This document shows positions 1-11,091 of a stretch of DNA of 64,000 nt, piece after piece (the stretch's first letter is position 1; each line of letters starts with the position of its first letter). This DNA is from Psococerastis gibbosa (taxonomy: Eukaryota > Arthropoda > Insecta > Psocodea > Psocidae). The notes under the pieces are model-generated. The model was given only the letters and a program-made list of their open reading frames with translations. It searched no databases and was not told the DNA's origin. The stretch is from the NCBI GenBank assembly GCA_963971405.1, contig OZ020487.1, positions 38,475,039 through 38,539,038 of the forward strand, in the 5' to 3' direction. The position numbers and the translations under genes were made by a program.

Positions 1-59
1 AGCTGCTGCGTCCACTAGAGTTCTAATTGGGAGAGATGGGACATTCAATCACGCTATGC

Positions 60-193
60 ATGCCCCCCCCCCCCGAAATAAATTTTTGTATGTAAACCTC
101 CATTGTTTGAAGAATTCATCCATTAATAAAATTCATTAATAAATTACTTACATTTTTTTGGACCTCCCCCCCCCCTGAAATGGCCTTGACGCA
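60..193. mobile_element. hAT MITE fragment, poly-C type
   Basis: Internal sequence CGAAATAAATTT...GTAAACCT...TTCATTAATAAATTAC matches the copy at 10921-11091, flanked by two C runs. Termini incomplete. Confidence 0.65.
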
Positions 194-351
194 AAGGATA
201 TTGAATTTATAGTGCCACATGCTACATTTTGATTGACCAATAAGAGCGGTGGTCTCGTGTAAGCGGGTGGTTCTAGCCCAATACAGTTTGAATTAAGCTG
301 ATGATCAGTGATCAACATAGTGTTTTTTTTAAGGACTTTTTATAGACTCAT

Positions 352-590
352 GCCGACTTATAGTGAGCCATAAGTCCCTTGTCCAATGCCAACGACCCCA
401 TGGATTTCGGACATGCTTTGTGTTGTTTCCATGTGAAATTTTGGCCATTGGCATACGATCTCGATGTCAACCTACACCGGCTACAAGCGATAATGGACAA
501 GCCGAGACAAGCTTACCATTGCCGCAATGAAACAGGCGAAAGCATGACTTAACCAAGTACAGATACGAGTCTTGAATTAAACTATTATTA
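352..590 (+). repeat. Family H repeat (TTGTCCAATGCCAACGACCC)
   Basis: About 240 bp with CCATGGATTTCGGACAT, CAACCTACACCGGCTACAAG and ATGACTTAACCAAGTACAG. Copies at 7065, 27065 (reverse) and 29765. Confidence 0.75.
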
Positions 591-908
591 AGATGACTAC
601 TCGAGACTCAGGTATGCCCTCAACTCTGTTGTCCGCCCTGCTTGTTGACCCCCGTTAAGTTGTTTACATTTCCCGGTATTTTCTATGTATGTTTGCAACC
701 CTATCAGCTGGTCACATTTCCAACACGAAGATTTGACTATCGTCTCCCGCTTAACTTATGAGTTATGGTTAGTTGCGATCTATTCTATTTTATTATCATT
801 GGTCCACACAGAGCTCACACGCTGAAGATGTTAGCCGGAGAGCTCGACTAAACGTAGGGAAGTAACATTTCACATCGACCTACCCTGTTATTTCTACTAT
901 ATTCTCAT

Positions 909-1078
909 CGAGGACGGATCCAGTCCATTCGGGGGGGGGGGGGGTAGTTGTTTGTCAAAATAGGAAAAACATATGTTGAATCGATGGATCGATTAGATCA
1001 GGGCATAATAAATTAATTTACAATAGATCAATAGATTTAATAAATTGGGGGGGGGGGGCAGCTACCCCCTACCCTACT
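909..1078. mobile_element. hAT MITE, CAGGGACGGATCCAG family
   Basis: Same internal sequence as the copy at 42508 (GTCAAAATAGGAAAAAC, TTTACAATAGAT, GCAGCTACCCCC) between G runs. The right terminus is decayed. Confidence 0.75.
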
Positions 1079-1118
1079 AGTTTGGCGTGATGCCCAACAG
1101 AATGTCAGAATGTCTGGG

Positions 1119-1245
1119 AAACCTAGAATAGAAAGAATATCTCTGTATTGAGTCATAATATGAAACAATAGGCGTTCTAAAACCTCAGACACAATAACAA
1201 TAAGTCAATAAATTAATAAACAAATGAAGCTCTTAAAAATAGCCT
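1119..1245 (-). repeat. LINE 3' tail, same family as 35870-36235
   Basis: Reverse complement matches 36125-36230 closely (GGTTTTAGAACGCCTA, TTATGACTCAATACAGAGAT). Confidence 0.78.
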
Positions 1246-1379
1246 AGAGCAATATACCTATAGAATCATGAAAAGAACACCAGCTGTCTAGGTCCCCATC
1301 ATGCCTTCCACATATAAGCATTGGTCTACGAGGTGCCTCTTCAGCTTACTTCTAAAAGCTGTCGTTTCTTCCTACCTAC

Positions 1380-1638
1380 CTGCTCATTTTTCCCCCATCC
1401 AACAACCTGGACCTTTTGGGTTGCTTCGGCGCGAGCTTTTTGGAGGGTAACTGGCTTAATAGATTCGGAGAATTCGATGAGATTTTCGACTTCCATAATG
1501 GCAATATCGTGGACCATGAAGCGGTCGCTGGTGTCGTAATTAGGGTGTGGATAGAAGTTTTTCACGACATTGGCTGTTCCACCGCTATAATCATCTTCAA
1601 ACGGCTTAGCGGTGCCATATATCACTTTGTAAGTGGAA
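1380..1638 (-). CDS. Protease gene B exon 3, Asp102
   Basis: Acceptor TTTACAG, donor CAG|GTAGGT; 259 bases, leaving in phase 0 after GWGKNEQ. Contains VIYGTAKPF, FYPHPNYD and HDIAIMEV (Asp102). The open frame past 1380 is intron. Confidence 0.88.
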
Positions 1639-4600
1639 CTGTAAAAAAACAAAAATTTAAAATATATATATTAAAAAAATGAGGACATTCAGTATCCAAA
1701 ATGATATCTAGTGAAATATACTGTTGTTTCTCTGGCACACATTAAACAAGATCCATGAGAGAGTTTCTCCAGTGACCTTGTAGAAGTGATACAATAGGGG
1801 TATTCACTGCGCTTCAATTTCCCTTAGGGAAAGTAGGAATAGAACTCCAGTTTTTCTACACAGAAAAATAATTGCCATGGAAAGGTGTATCTCTACGTTT
1901 CCGACTTTACCCGACCTCGCCAGACTTATTTCCAAAGTTTCTTTGCCTTCGGCTATTAACTTAATAACATCTGCTGTAGTCCACCTCTTTGTTGTTTTTT
2001 TATATTAATTTCTGTCACAGAGCTCATTTTTTTAAATTTTAAATAAAAATAAAAACCAAAATGCAAATTAAAAACAACAAATTTGGCGTTTTCGTTTCCC
2101 CGTTGAACGTTGATCGTTGAACTTCAATGAACATTAAAAAAAAAGAATTCTCCAAATTGGTCCAGGCATTGTTGAGTTATGCGCTTACCAACACATTTTG
2201 CGATTCATTTTTATATTATAGATATAATAATCGACTTTTTTATTCTTATGACGTGTACTTAAGGAAGTTGATTGTGACAAACACTTTAATGCAAATAACG
2301 TGCACTGTCGACCTGTTAACGAAATTTTCATCAAGTTACTTAGTAATCAAATTCATAATTTATGTGTTATTCCCAGCAGAATAAACCATACAAGTAGCCT
2401 ACAGTTAGCATTCCTCAGCAGTGGAAGAGCGTGGAATTATTTATTATTACGAGTGTAATGCTTGCAAATATTTATTTAAAGTTAAAAAAAACACGCATCA
2501 AAAGAAAAAATTTGAAAACGAAAAATAAAACATTTGAATTCTGCCGTGACGATTCTTAATTTTCTCAGACTTCGTTGATCATGCAATCTTATTTGCTCCT
2601 ATAGATTTCAACGAAGCTTTTAATACAGTCTATGGATTTGTTGAGTGTAATGCGGTATTACACGCCTTACATGCACTGTTTATAGCTTATAGCGTACGAA
2701 CGCTAGTGATGATAAAACTAAGCTAGTAAATACAGCATCTACTTGCTGAAAATTGCCGAGTGTAGGCAATGTCATTGTCCTGAAATAAAGTCAAAAGTTC
2801 AAAAGGCTGCCATATACTAACTTGAGCGAAGGGTCAATCAGATGGGCTGCAGTCAGTACGAAGTACTCCGATAGTATACTCCCTGCTCCAAACCTGCCAC
2901 CTCCGTATTGTATCGAAACTATCCAGGGAAAATTTTCAATTTCAGCTTTATTTCCGTTATATACTCGACGCCGAGCTAAAATTATTTAAAATTGATATTA
3001 AATCGTATAGGAAAAACAAAATGGCTTAGCACCAACATAAAAAATAACTTGTTCATACTCGGAGAATGAATTTAAGTATTCATAACTAACCAATAAATAA
3101 CTCCGAATCAGAAGACACTCACAGTATTGTCATGTTAAGAGTGGATAGTGGATCTAATACTGCCCAGACAAAAATATACAGGGACGATGAGCAGTAATAG
3201 GCTATTTGACAGTTTTTGAAAACCTATTTTAATGAATTAGTAGATTTATTTCATACCCATTTAAATTATTACTTTCATAAAAAATAACTATATTTAGTTG
3301 GAGAAAACACCATATTTCCCCCAATCAATTTAAGGTTAATGATTAAAAAGAGGGTCACGTGACTGCAATATGTGACGTCATTTGTGATGCCGAGGAGTAG
3401 CCGCCAGTTGGGGAATTACAAACAGCTTTTGTATTGGTAGTGACGTCAATATGAGGTCTGTTTTTGTCAGTCTTGTCGTTGGCTCTTGTAATTTACCACT
3501 CCATTTTTGTTGTTGTTGAAATTTACAATATTTTCATGCAAAAACATATTACATTATTATGTTAAACCTATAAGCTACGTTGCCTAGCATATTATTGCTT
3601 TCCAATTTATACCCAGTCCAAGGAAAGCTTTGTGATTATCAAAGTTTTCGATTCTGAGATTTCAACGGATTTACAAGTTTTGAGGTCCCAGTAACCCAAA
3701 AAGTGGTTTTTACGAAATGTCTGTCGCTCTGTCTGTCTGTTCATCTGCATCAGCTGCAGTGGAGAAGTTTCTTAACCAAATTCATATTTCATTCCAAGGC
3801 GAGAATGCGGGCTTCGGACTTAAGGCTAAATCCAGATAAAGCCCAACGCAATAATTCTCGCTCGTCTATTCCGATTAGAAGGCAAAACTAAAACGCATAC
3901 CGTAGTACTGTACTTCAATCAGTGCATTACGGTATTATATGGTATATCACACTGATATTAAACTAACTTTTGGTGAAGAGATAACCTCCTCGTACCATAT
4001 ACATACCTAATACTGTCACATCATACTACAATATATTGAAGAACCAGTCCGACTTTACTCGAACATGCTTTCCAATCTATCAATTAGTAGATAGAGAAAA
4101 TGAGTACTATCATGGAAAATAATATTCCTATAGTTAAATTTCGGACATCTCGGGGGGGGGGGGGGGGGGGGTTTGTCTACCTGACGTCAATGGAAGTGAA
4201 GTAAATTCTAGATAGGTCAGACTTTACATTACATTACCACACAGCAATAATGGCGAGGCACGCAATGCATTTGAGCGTGAATTTTCATTTTTTCAAAAAC
4301 ATTTTTTTTTTTTGCACAAACCAAATAGTTTTTTGGGAAAGCAACATGTCCGGTTTCGTTACTCAACTTAACAGCTAAAACATACCTGAAGGTAGAAATC
4401 ATCGATAGAAAGGTTTCGCAGTCATTTTTCATTAAAAATTAGTTAATATTATTTTTTTACCCCCAGAAGTAAACTATCAAGGGGCAAGCGACCCCCCGCA
4501 TTTTGTTAAAATTAATAACGACTACAATATATGTGAATTTAAAAGAAATAGTTGGAACCGTTTTTGAGAAATAATTTTTTTTGACGTTTTTTTTTAATTT

Positions 4601-6538
4601 TTTAGAATAAAACACCCCCAAATTGAGTTAGCCCCCCCCAAAAAAAAGAAATCCCGAGGCATGATTTTTGTGAACCTACATGCAAAATTTCATCAAAATC
4701 GGCCGAGTAGTTTGCCCGGCAATAGATGAACAGACAGACATACAGACATACAGACACACAGGCAGACAGAGCGACAGACAGACATTTCGTAAAAACCACT
4801 TTTTTTGATTCCTGGGACCTCAAAACGTGTAATTCCGTTGAAATCTCGGAATCGGAAATTTCGACCATCACAAAGCTTTCCTTATACTACGTATAAATTG
4901 GAAAGCAATAAATGTTACAGACCGGCTAGATTTATTTTATATTTTTTTTATTTTAGATTTAAAAGGTTAAATCGCGCACAAACAATTTAATGAATGTATC
5001 CGATTAATCTCTTCAATCGTTTCACGAAGACACCTAATAGCTACTTGTGTTGACTTGCGACACGTCTCCGACAGCAAGGTGTGTAGATACGCGCACAAGT
5101 ACGAGCACGCTACCACCTTGCCACCGAAGTCGCATAGATAGATTTGTGGCTGTGCTAACCTGTTTAGCAATATGAATCTTGTCAAGGAGCATATAAATAG
5201 AGGATTTAGCCGACACTGTACTTGTCGGGCTTATGGTCTAGCGGTTAAGATGGCATCACGGAAAGGTGTAGAAGGTGGGTTCGAATCCCACCAAGTACAG
5301 TTTTTTCCCTAAATCTTCTAATTTTTTTTTGTTTTTGTTTTTTTTTAAATTGGGGTACAGGTGTTACCTGTGTGCACTTAAGCCTATTTGGCCTATTGTG
5401 CCCCTACAACAAAGTCAACAACATCACTTCTACATCTCTTCCTCGAGAACTATCTCCCTCAGGAGAACCAAGATCTTGAGGGGATTTAGAAGTTGTAGGT
5501 CTTTTACATGTAACTGCAAGCTTCCCGAGCATGCTGCTTTTCTTCGTACGATTGTACCGCAATGAAGGAGAATGTGCTTGAGGTCCTCCACTCCTTCATT
5601 GCAGAATCTGCAAGACTGTAGTTGTATCCCCAAGAGACTTCAGATATATAACCAACCCTAAGACCAAAGACGCCAAGGCCTGTTCTTGGTTTTGTATGTC
5701 CCAGCTTAGAGCCATCAGTAAACCACTTGATTGTGTGACTATTGAGAATTCCTGCTGATTCGCAGTATTCTTTCTTTGTCCCTAATATAGTTTCGAATTC
5801 CCTCCTAAAACAGTATTTTGGATGGATTCTATCGCTTGGCATATCCAGGCAGTGGTCAGACGTAGTCAGAGAGGCTGAGTCCCTCTTAACTGCCCTTCCA
5901 CTCCTTTTTAACCCGCTCCTAATAATGCCCTTTCGGCTGAAGTTTCCGCTGCAACATGGAGGGGTGGGAAGTCCAGTACTATCTCCATTGCTGCAGTGGG
6001 ACAGGGTTTCATAGCCCCTGTAAAGCATCATGTTAGAGAATACGGGCTTCTGAATTTAGCCATAATTTGGATTATTCAGAGAAAAATTCTCATGTGGTTT
6101 GATTTTGCCGTGTCCATGAAGCCATGACCAATGGTATGGTTACAGCAGGAAATAATTTTGGTTACTGTACATCGGTAATTTGCTATTGATGCTTAAATTG
6201 GTAAATTAAAAGATGGAACCGCATTCAAGTTCATAAAGTTGTCATATGGCGGGTATTCCATATAAGCTACGTCAATTGTCAATGAAAAATTGAAAAATGA
6301 CGTTTTAGCAGACATTAAAGACATACTAAAAATTCTGCTACCACGTGAATTTACGTCATTTTGACGTCATTTTTCAATTTTTCATTGACGATTGACGTAT
6401 ATGGAATACCCGCCTAAAGAGAACACACAAAACACACCTGTATTACAGCCTCGTCCCGTACAATTTCATCTTACCTGAAGAAAATGCGATACATACAGTA
6501 AGAGCAAGAAAACAACAACTTATAACATTTAAATTCAT
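1380..6538 (-). CDS. Trypsin-fold serine protease gene B (three of four exons; last exon outside window)
   Basis: Secreted chymotrypsin-fold protein. Exons 6475-6538, 2822-2975 and 1380-1638 join in frame (phases 1, 2, 0) to 159 residues. Exon 1 is a signal peptide starting MNLNVISCCF. Exon 2 starts at the activation site RRR|VYNG (IVGG equivalent) and carries VLTAAHL, so catalytic His57 is present, but Cys58 is Leu and Cys42 looks like Gly, meaning that disulfide is lost as a pair. Exon 3 carries Asp102 in HDIAIMEV and ends at the GWG motif. The exon with Ser195 would lie left of base 1, so activity cannot be judged. Exon borders and phases match gene A upstream, so the two are tandem duplicates. 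Family membership is clear; substrate and tissue are unknown. Confidence 0.88.
1639..2418. other. Intron of protease gene B, no feature seen
   Basis: AT-rich single-copy-looking sequence; the short frames here have no protein-like composition. Confidence 0.6.
2419..2678 (+). mobile_element. hAT-like MITE, GAGTGTAATGCTTGCAAATA family
   Basis: Starts CAGTGGAAGAGCGTGG and ends near GCATGCACTG-like CATGCACTG. Shares long stretches with 20467-21128. Lies in intron 2 side of protease gene B, just downstream of exon 2. Confidence 0.6.
2822..2975 (-). CDS. Protease gene B exon 2, activation site and His57
   Basis: Acceptor TTTTAG before 2975, donor GTTAGT after 2822; 154 bases, entering with two bases of a codon and leaving with two. 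Encodes RRRVYNG, FPWIVSIQYG and VLTAAHL, the canonical N-terminal trypsin motifs. Confidence 0.88.
2976..3597. other. Intron of protease gene B, no feature seen
   Basis: AT-rich, with three TGACGTCA-type sites near 3374-3450; I see no exon. Confidence 0.5.
3598..3800 (+). repeat. Family E repeat, 5' fragment
   Basis: GCTTTCCAATTTATAC to the GTCTGTCTGTTC tract, then unrelated sequence. Confidence 0.7.
4067..4906 (-). repeat. Family E repeat (GCTTTCCAAT ends, GTCTGTCT inside), full length
   Basis: 840 bp. Carries GGCAAACTACTCGGCCGATTTTG-like and TGTAGGTTCACAAAAATCAT segments and a (GTCT)n tract. Same family at 36715-37529 and 60762-61585 (plus) and 18634-19200 (partial). Confidence 0.8.
4968..5165 (-). 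repeat. SINE S1 (GGCAAGGTGGTAGCGTGCTT head)
   Basis: Head GGCAAGGTGGTAGCGTGC resembles a tRNA A box; tail ATTAAATTGTTTGTGCGC. Other copies at 10277+14702, 21660, 29095 and 46885. Confidence 0.7.
5216..5301 (+). tRNA. tRNA-like sequence, probably a pseudogene or SINE head
   Basis: A box TGGTCTAGCGG and B box GGTTCGAATCC with a perfect T stem (GTGGG/CCCAC). The ends CTGTACTTG and CAAGTACAG pair perfectly, but then the D arm has about 9 extra bases; using GGGCTTA as acceptor gives normal length (73) but no pairing. The anticodon arm is poor. Not a standard functional tRNA. Confidence 0.4.
5340..6040 (-). pseudogene. Jockey/R1-type LINE, 3' end with RNase H
   Basis: Minus-strand pieces: IKWFTDGSKLGHTKPRTGLG (RNase H start), then in another frame CRFCNEGVEDLKHILLHC (C-terminal zinc-finger-like region). 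The 3' UTR ends in a poly(A) tail at about 5325-5350. Frameshifted. Confidence 0.8.
6248..6414. mobile_element. Fold-back MITE, GGCG-N3-ATTCCA group (F1)
   Basis: Ends GGCGGGTATTCCATATA and TATATGGAATACCCGCC; arms pair almost throughout. Inner module AGCAGACATTAAAGAC is shared with F3, F5 and F6. Confidence 0.85.
6475..6538 (-). CDS. Protease gene B exon 1, signal peptide
   Basis: ATG at 6538, 21 codons plus one base, donor G|GTAAGA. Met-Asn-Leu start and hydrophobic core match the signal exon of gene A (MNLVASITVF). The split codon with exon 2 gives Ala, as in gene A. Confidence 0.82.
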
Positions 6539-6588
6539 GGCTACACAATTTGGTGGCAAATGAGAAGTTTTTTATGGACAACGTTTAA

Positions 6589-6595
6589 TTTTATA
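6589..6595 (-). promoter_or_regulatory. Candidate TATA box of protease gene B
   Basis: TATAAAA on the minus strand about 50 bp upstream of the gene B start codon. A TCATTT initiator-like site follows about 33 bp downstream of it. Confidence 0.5.
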
Positions 6596-6602
6596 GTATA
6601 TA

Positions 6603-7064
6603 AATGATCCAATTCGCACAAGTACTTTAGCCTGCTATCTGTTCCATCTACACACTCGCCTATATACACTTGTTAACAAGATACACATCACATACCAGTT
6701 ACATACATTCTTTTTAATTAAAAACTGCTGTAGCTAAAGGAGAAACAATTAAAATTGTCAATTTAATAGTAACATTTACACTGCCCTTCATTCGCTGAAC
6801 TGTATTAAACCTAGTACCTAGTTATTCAACATACGTTAGTTAATTAAGTGAGTACCAGCGCATTGCATTGTATTAAATTCGTCGGCATTACCTGTAGAAA
6901 CACAGTGCTTCTTATTGGAAACCTTGACTTGCAGCAGCTTGCAGTCCATCCAATCTGAACACAGTGCACCCACTATAATGTTATGTTCAACGGTCTTAAT
7001 GCACTTGATAGACAATTCTAGTAATACTAATGTCGTGAAAGAATTTTTATAAACCTAGGCCTAC
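6603..7064. other. Upstream of protease gene B, nothing recognised
   Basis: AT-rich sequence; no exon or repeat recognised between the gene B promoter and the family H repeat. Confidence 0.5.
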
Positions 7065-7265
7065 TTATAGGTCCCTTGTCCAATGCCAACGACCCCATGG
7101 ATTTCGGATATAATTTGTATTGTTTCCGTATCTTGGCCATTGGCAAACTGGTATGAGTCCTCGATGTTAACCTACAAGCAATAATGGACAAGCTGGGACA
7201 AGCTCACCAATCACGCAATGAGACAAGCGAATTCATGACTTAACTAAGTACACAAACGAGTCTGA
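7065..7265 (+). repeat. Family H repeat
   Basis: Slightly deleted copy of 352-590. Confidence 0.72.
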
Positions 7266-8439
7266 CATTGCTAGTAAGTCAGACTTGTCACACCTGCGGG
7301 TCTGATGTGAGTTGGTAATTAAAAAAATATATATAATAAGTGCCAAATTGTGGGGTTTTACGTTTTTTGATAGCGATAAAGTTAAGATTTTACCCACGAA
7401 GGATCACATAACTGCAAACAGAGGGAAGTTAAAAAATATGTCTGAAATCAGGGTTTCTGACAAATTGTCCCACTCAAAGACTAATTATTGAAATTAATCA
7501 AAGCAGGCAGTTTGGGGAGAAAGTTTTTAAAAGTGTGCAAAATTGTGATATTTTACGCATTTTGACACATAAATATTATTTCTAAAGGTGGAGGGGGTAC
7601 CTGGGTCCTGGGCACGGCCTAGCCTGTGTGTGTTGTCACATTTAAATATATACTGTATATACTGTATTATCTCTGCGTTAATATGAAATATATAGTATTA
7701 TAGTAGCTTAAGCACTATGATGATAATGCTATATCGTACAATTTATGAAATTTTTAAATGTGCTTGCATGTCTACTCAATGACAGTTCCTATTTTTAGAT
7801 GAAACCGTTGTTGAATTGAATGAAGTTGTTATAAGCACGAATAACACAGTATCAAAAGCTTTCAGGACGACTTTTATATTGCTTTCAGGTGTCTACAATA
7901 TATCAATAAGAAACGCGTTTTTTCGCCCATTGTTAATTTCTTTATTTTTATATCCTATCATCATTCCATTTATGCTAAATCCACACTATATGTTAAAGCC
8001 AATTATAGTACTTTCGGAACAGTTAGATGTAAAAGAGGGCTCTAATCTGGCTGTATGTAAAAAAAATAAAGTAAATAAATATTTCTGTTAAATTATACAA
8101 TACAAGTAATCAACAAGTAATTGACAAGAAAGTATAAAGTAAAATTGTCAAATTATCGTCAAAATCAATTAGTTCTGTCATTGTCATTGCGCTAGTGCCT
8201 CAGTGACAGTGTATAGAAAGCTTTGTCTAGGAGATGGTTTCTAAGCAATTTAGGCAAGTTAGAAGCATTTAAAGACTTTATTATATTATTATTATTATTA
8301 GATCGCTCGATAATTGTAAACTTGAGCGTGAAAATTCGTTATGCATTAAATATTTTTCCATAATAGATTGCACCTTCTCCGGGGTTACTGGAAAAGGAAA
8401 AAGTGAAGTGAAGTGAAATTATTATCCTGGAGAGATCAT
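7266..8439. other. Intergenic, nothing firm
   Basis: Contains a hAT remnant (about 7590-7625, GGGCACGGCCT). A 91-codon frame at 7816-8091 is hydrophobic but AT-driven and has no splice or promoter context. Confidence 0.5.
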
Positions 8440-9029
8440 GGCCCTAATTATGAGGTCCTGTGGTGAATGGACAAAGAAGCCAAGTTGCTGCTGAAGGTTA
8501 AGATACGGAAACTAACATACTTCGCCCATGTGATGAGGAACGAAAAATATCGTCTTCTGTATGTAATTATCCAAGTGAAGGTAGAAGGTCTGAGTACTCC
8601 CGGCGACAGAGCACGACTTCCCATTTCAGAGCAGCCGCCTTTATGGTTCCAATTGCCATGATGATCGCCAATCTTCGATGATATCTGCATTTCTGCTTTA
8701 TGCAACCCTGTCAGTCTAGCGGGGAGTGATTTTTTAAAGACAAAAACAGTGTCAGAAACAGTGGAATTGCAGTGTATGGTTACTACGTGTTAGTTTAATG
8801 TGATTTATTATCGTTGTAATTAGTTTTATTCTTTAATTGTAATTTTTTAAACTTCAACATTTTCTCTATTTTAATTTCAATTTTATTTTAGTAATTTTAG
8901 GATTAATCAATTTTAGGATTAGAGTAAGGGACCCACCACGGGAATGCCCAAAGGTGCCCCTTTGAACCACATTGCTAAGAAATTGTACAAGATAAACATT
9001 AAATAAATATATTTGATTTGATTTGATTT
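8440..9029 (+). pseudogene. LINE 3' remnant with ATTTG tail
   Basis: Frame VKIRKLTYFAHVMRNEKYRLL is a decayed LINE C terminus; the 3' UTR follows, and 8995-9029 ends in (ATTTG)n. Confidence 0.65.
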
Positions 9030-9740
9030 ACCCAATTAAATTTTACTGGCGAAAACGTTTTGCCTTTGAGTTTTTTTTTTTTAATGAAAATGATGGACTC
9101 TAAAATTTTATGAAATTGGTTTTCTACGTAGCCTATTAGTTTTGGGATACTTCTGTATTATAAAACACATATATTGTAGTCAGAAATGAATAGTGTTGTA
9201 TGCATAACTATTATTGTAAAATGGTAGGTACCGGTACCTACTTTAGTCACATAAAGTACCGTGCCTAGGCTATACAGAATAAAATAGTATTGTTCATGTC
9301 TTTTTAAAATGAATGATATGGTTAATTAATTAAACATGTATAAGTACAGTCATACATTGAATTTATAATGTCATTAATATTGTGAAACATATCTTTATTC
9401 AATTTTTTTATTTATTTTATTCCCTGTATGGTAGATGTAATGGTTAATAATGGTCAATGTACAAATGTAAAACGGGGGTATTTTTTTAAAAATAACTTAC
9501 ACGAATTTGTATTGTTAATGTAATTATAATTACTCGTTTTTGATAATCTTAACTTTTTATTCAAATACTACTTAGTGCAATAGTATTAAAATAGCTAGAG
9601 CTCATTTAACGTTTCCGTTATGTAGGCTATAAGAAAATATTTACAATGCTGTGGCATTAATAAGTTTAGGTCTGAATTAATTAATAAATAGGGACTTTTT
9701 GTTCTATTACTAAGCCAACCTAGCGGAGTTAGAGCTATAA
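9030..9740. other. Intergenic AT-rich sequence
   Basis: No repeat, exon or RNA gene recognised. Confidence 0.5.
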
Positions 9741-9893
9741 AGTCCTCTCTTACACTCAACTAGGAAGGCCCGGGACCACCTGCTTTACATGCCCTCCGAA
9801 GCATGGCCAGAAAATGTAGGTAGTGTAGGACTCGAACCAGTAACCTTTCGGGTGAAAGTCAGAGTCTGTACCACTACTCTATATGTCCTGACG
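9741..9893 (-). repeat. SINE S2 with tRNA(Glu)-like head
   Basis: In minus orientation: GTCAGGACATATAGAGTAGTGG (A box), TTTCACCCGAAAGG (TTC anticodon loop) and GGTTCGAGTCC (B box), then a shared body CTGGCCATGCTTCGGAGG. Copies at 59193 and 61672. Confidence 0.82.
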
Positions 9894-9995
9894 GAATAAC
9901 CAGTAGAATCCGGACTGCTGGGCCGTGGTCGATATGAAAGTTTCACTTTAACATCAACTCCGGCCGTGAAAGCCTTTGCAGTTACCAGTTTAGGT
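9893..9995 (+). repeat. Repeat G
   Basis: CAGTAGAATCCGGACTGCTGGGCCGTGG...GCGAAAGCCTTTGCAGTTAC-like; second copy inside F4 at 35391-35530, where its two halves form an inverted repeat. Confidence 0.6.
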
Positions 9996-10364
9996 CCATT
10001 TTTATTTGTATTTTTAGGCTAACATTGAGTTCCTCCGCCTTGAGGGCCAGTTTCCCAACCTCACGACAAAAGAGTGCACAGAAAAGACTGTGTTTTCCGC
10101 TTATCCCGACTCCAACTCGGCTCCCTATCTCTTCAGTCGCCACTAAGCGCTTCCATCTTCACCACGAGGAGTTACATACTAGGGGTTTTCGGTTCTTCTT
10201 CTCCTCTGAGACCAGAAGGCATTACTCAGAAGCTCATCTGCTTTGAACTCTACGAGCAATTGTATTGCATCTTCAGTGGCAAGGTGGTAGCGTGCAGGGA
10301 CGGATCCAGCCCATTTTTTTTTGGGGGGGGTAGCTAAGGGTCAAAATACACTGAAAAAAATATT

Positions 10365-10905
10365 TCTTACACACGCTGTGTAAGCCGGGACTTGTTTAGA
10401 TATTACCCAATAAAGTAAAGATTACCCAAATTTGTTTTAAACTAAGAGTAGCAATTGGTTTCTATCAACAAAATGATATGTGTAAAGTCATTAGTGTAAG
10501 CATTACACAATGATAGGGTTCTACCAACCTATTTTGTGTAGGGTGACTATTTACACGAAACTAGTGTTAACGCAGGCCAAAAATTGGGTCAGTATTACTC
10601 GGTGTTCAGTGTACTTTCTAGCCGTGGGTATTGAGTAAATATCACACGAATAAAAGGGGCTGAAAATACAACGCTGCTATGTACCTTTTACAAAAATTGC
10701 GTTGGTGGCTGAAGTTGGGTAAAATCTAAACTATTTGGTTAATATGAGCACTAGAGAATGGTGTAAATGTTAGTCTACAGTTTGTGTTAAAGTTGCAATG
10801 ACTACTTGTGTTGTCATAGCCCACCACTTGTGTTCCATACACGCGAATGCATATTTTTTTTTAGTCTACACAACCCTTAGGTGAAATCTACACGAACCTG
10901 TGATA
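10365..10905. repeat. Left subterminal palindrome array
   Basis: Same degenerate motif as on the right side: TTACACACGCTGTGTAAG, TTACCCAAATTTG, TTACACGAAACTAGTGTTAA, and several single half-sites GTGTAAA or TACACAA. Confidence 0.7.
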
Positions 10906-10920
10906 TACAGTATATCTGTA

Positions 10921-11091
10921 CATGGCCGTCCCCAGAGGGGTGGTCCATGGGGTCCGGACCCCCCCCCCCCCCGAAATAAATTCCTGTGTGTAAACCTGTA
11001 TGGTTTGAAAAATTTATCCATTAATTCATTAATAAATTACGTTAAAAAAAATTTGGACCCCTCCTGAAATCAAAACCTGGGCACGGCCTTG
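10921..11091. mobile_element. hAT MITE, poly-C type
   Basis: Ends CATGGCCGT and ACGGCCTTG; 8-bp flanks TATCTGTA and CATCTGTA (7 of 8). Contains a 14-base C run. Inserted inside the 4.2-kb element. Confidence 0.8.

Noticed and set aside
1321..1682. Plus-strand frames over the protease exon.
   Set aside because: Shadows of the minus-strand exon, which has clear homology and splice sites.
3700..3770. GTCTGTCT tandem tract considered as a CRISPR or satellite.
   Set aside because: It is a short microsatellite that recurs inside every family E copy.
7816..8091. 91-codon frame, hydrophobic.
   Set aside because: AT-driven composition, no splice context, no resemblance to a family.
10025..10337. 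Two overlapping frames of 73 and 87 codons.
   Set aside because: Ser/Arg-rich in both frames, no support; the right part runs into SINE and MITE sequence.
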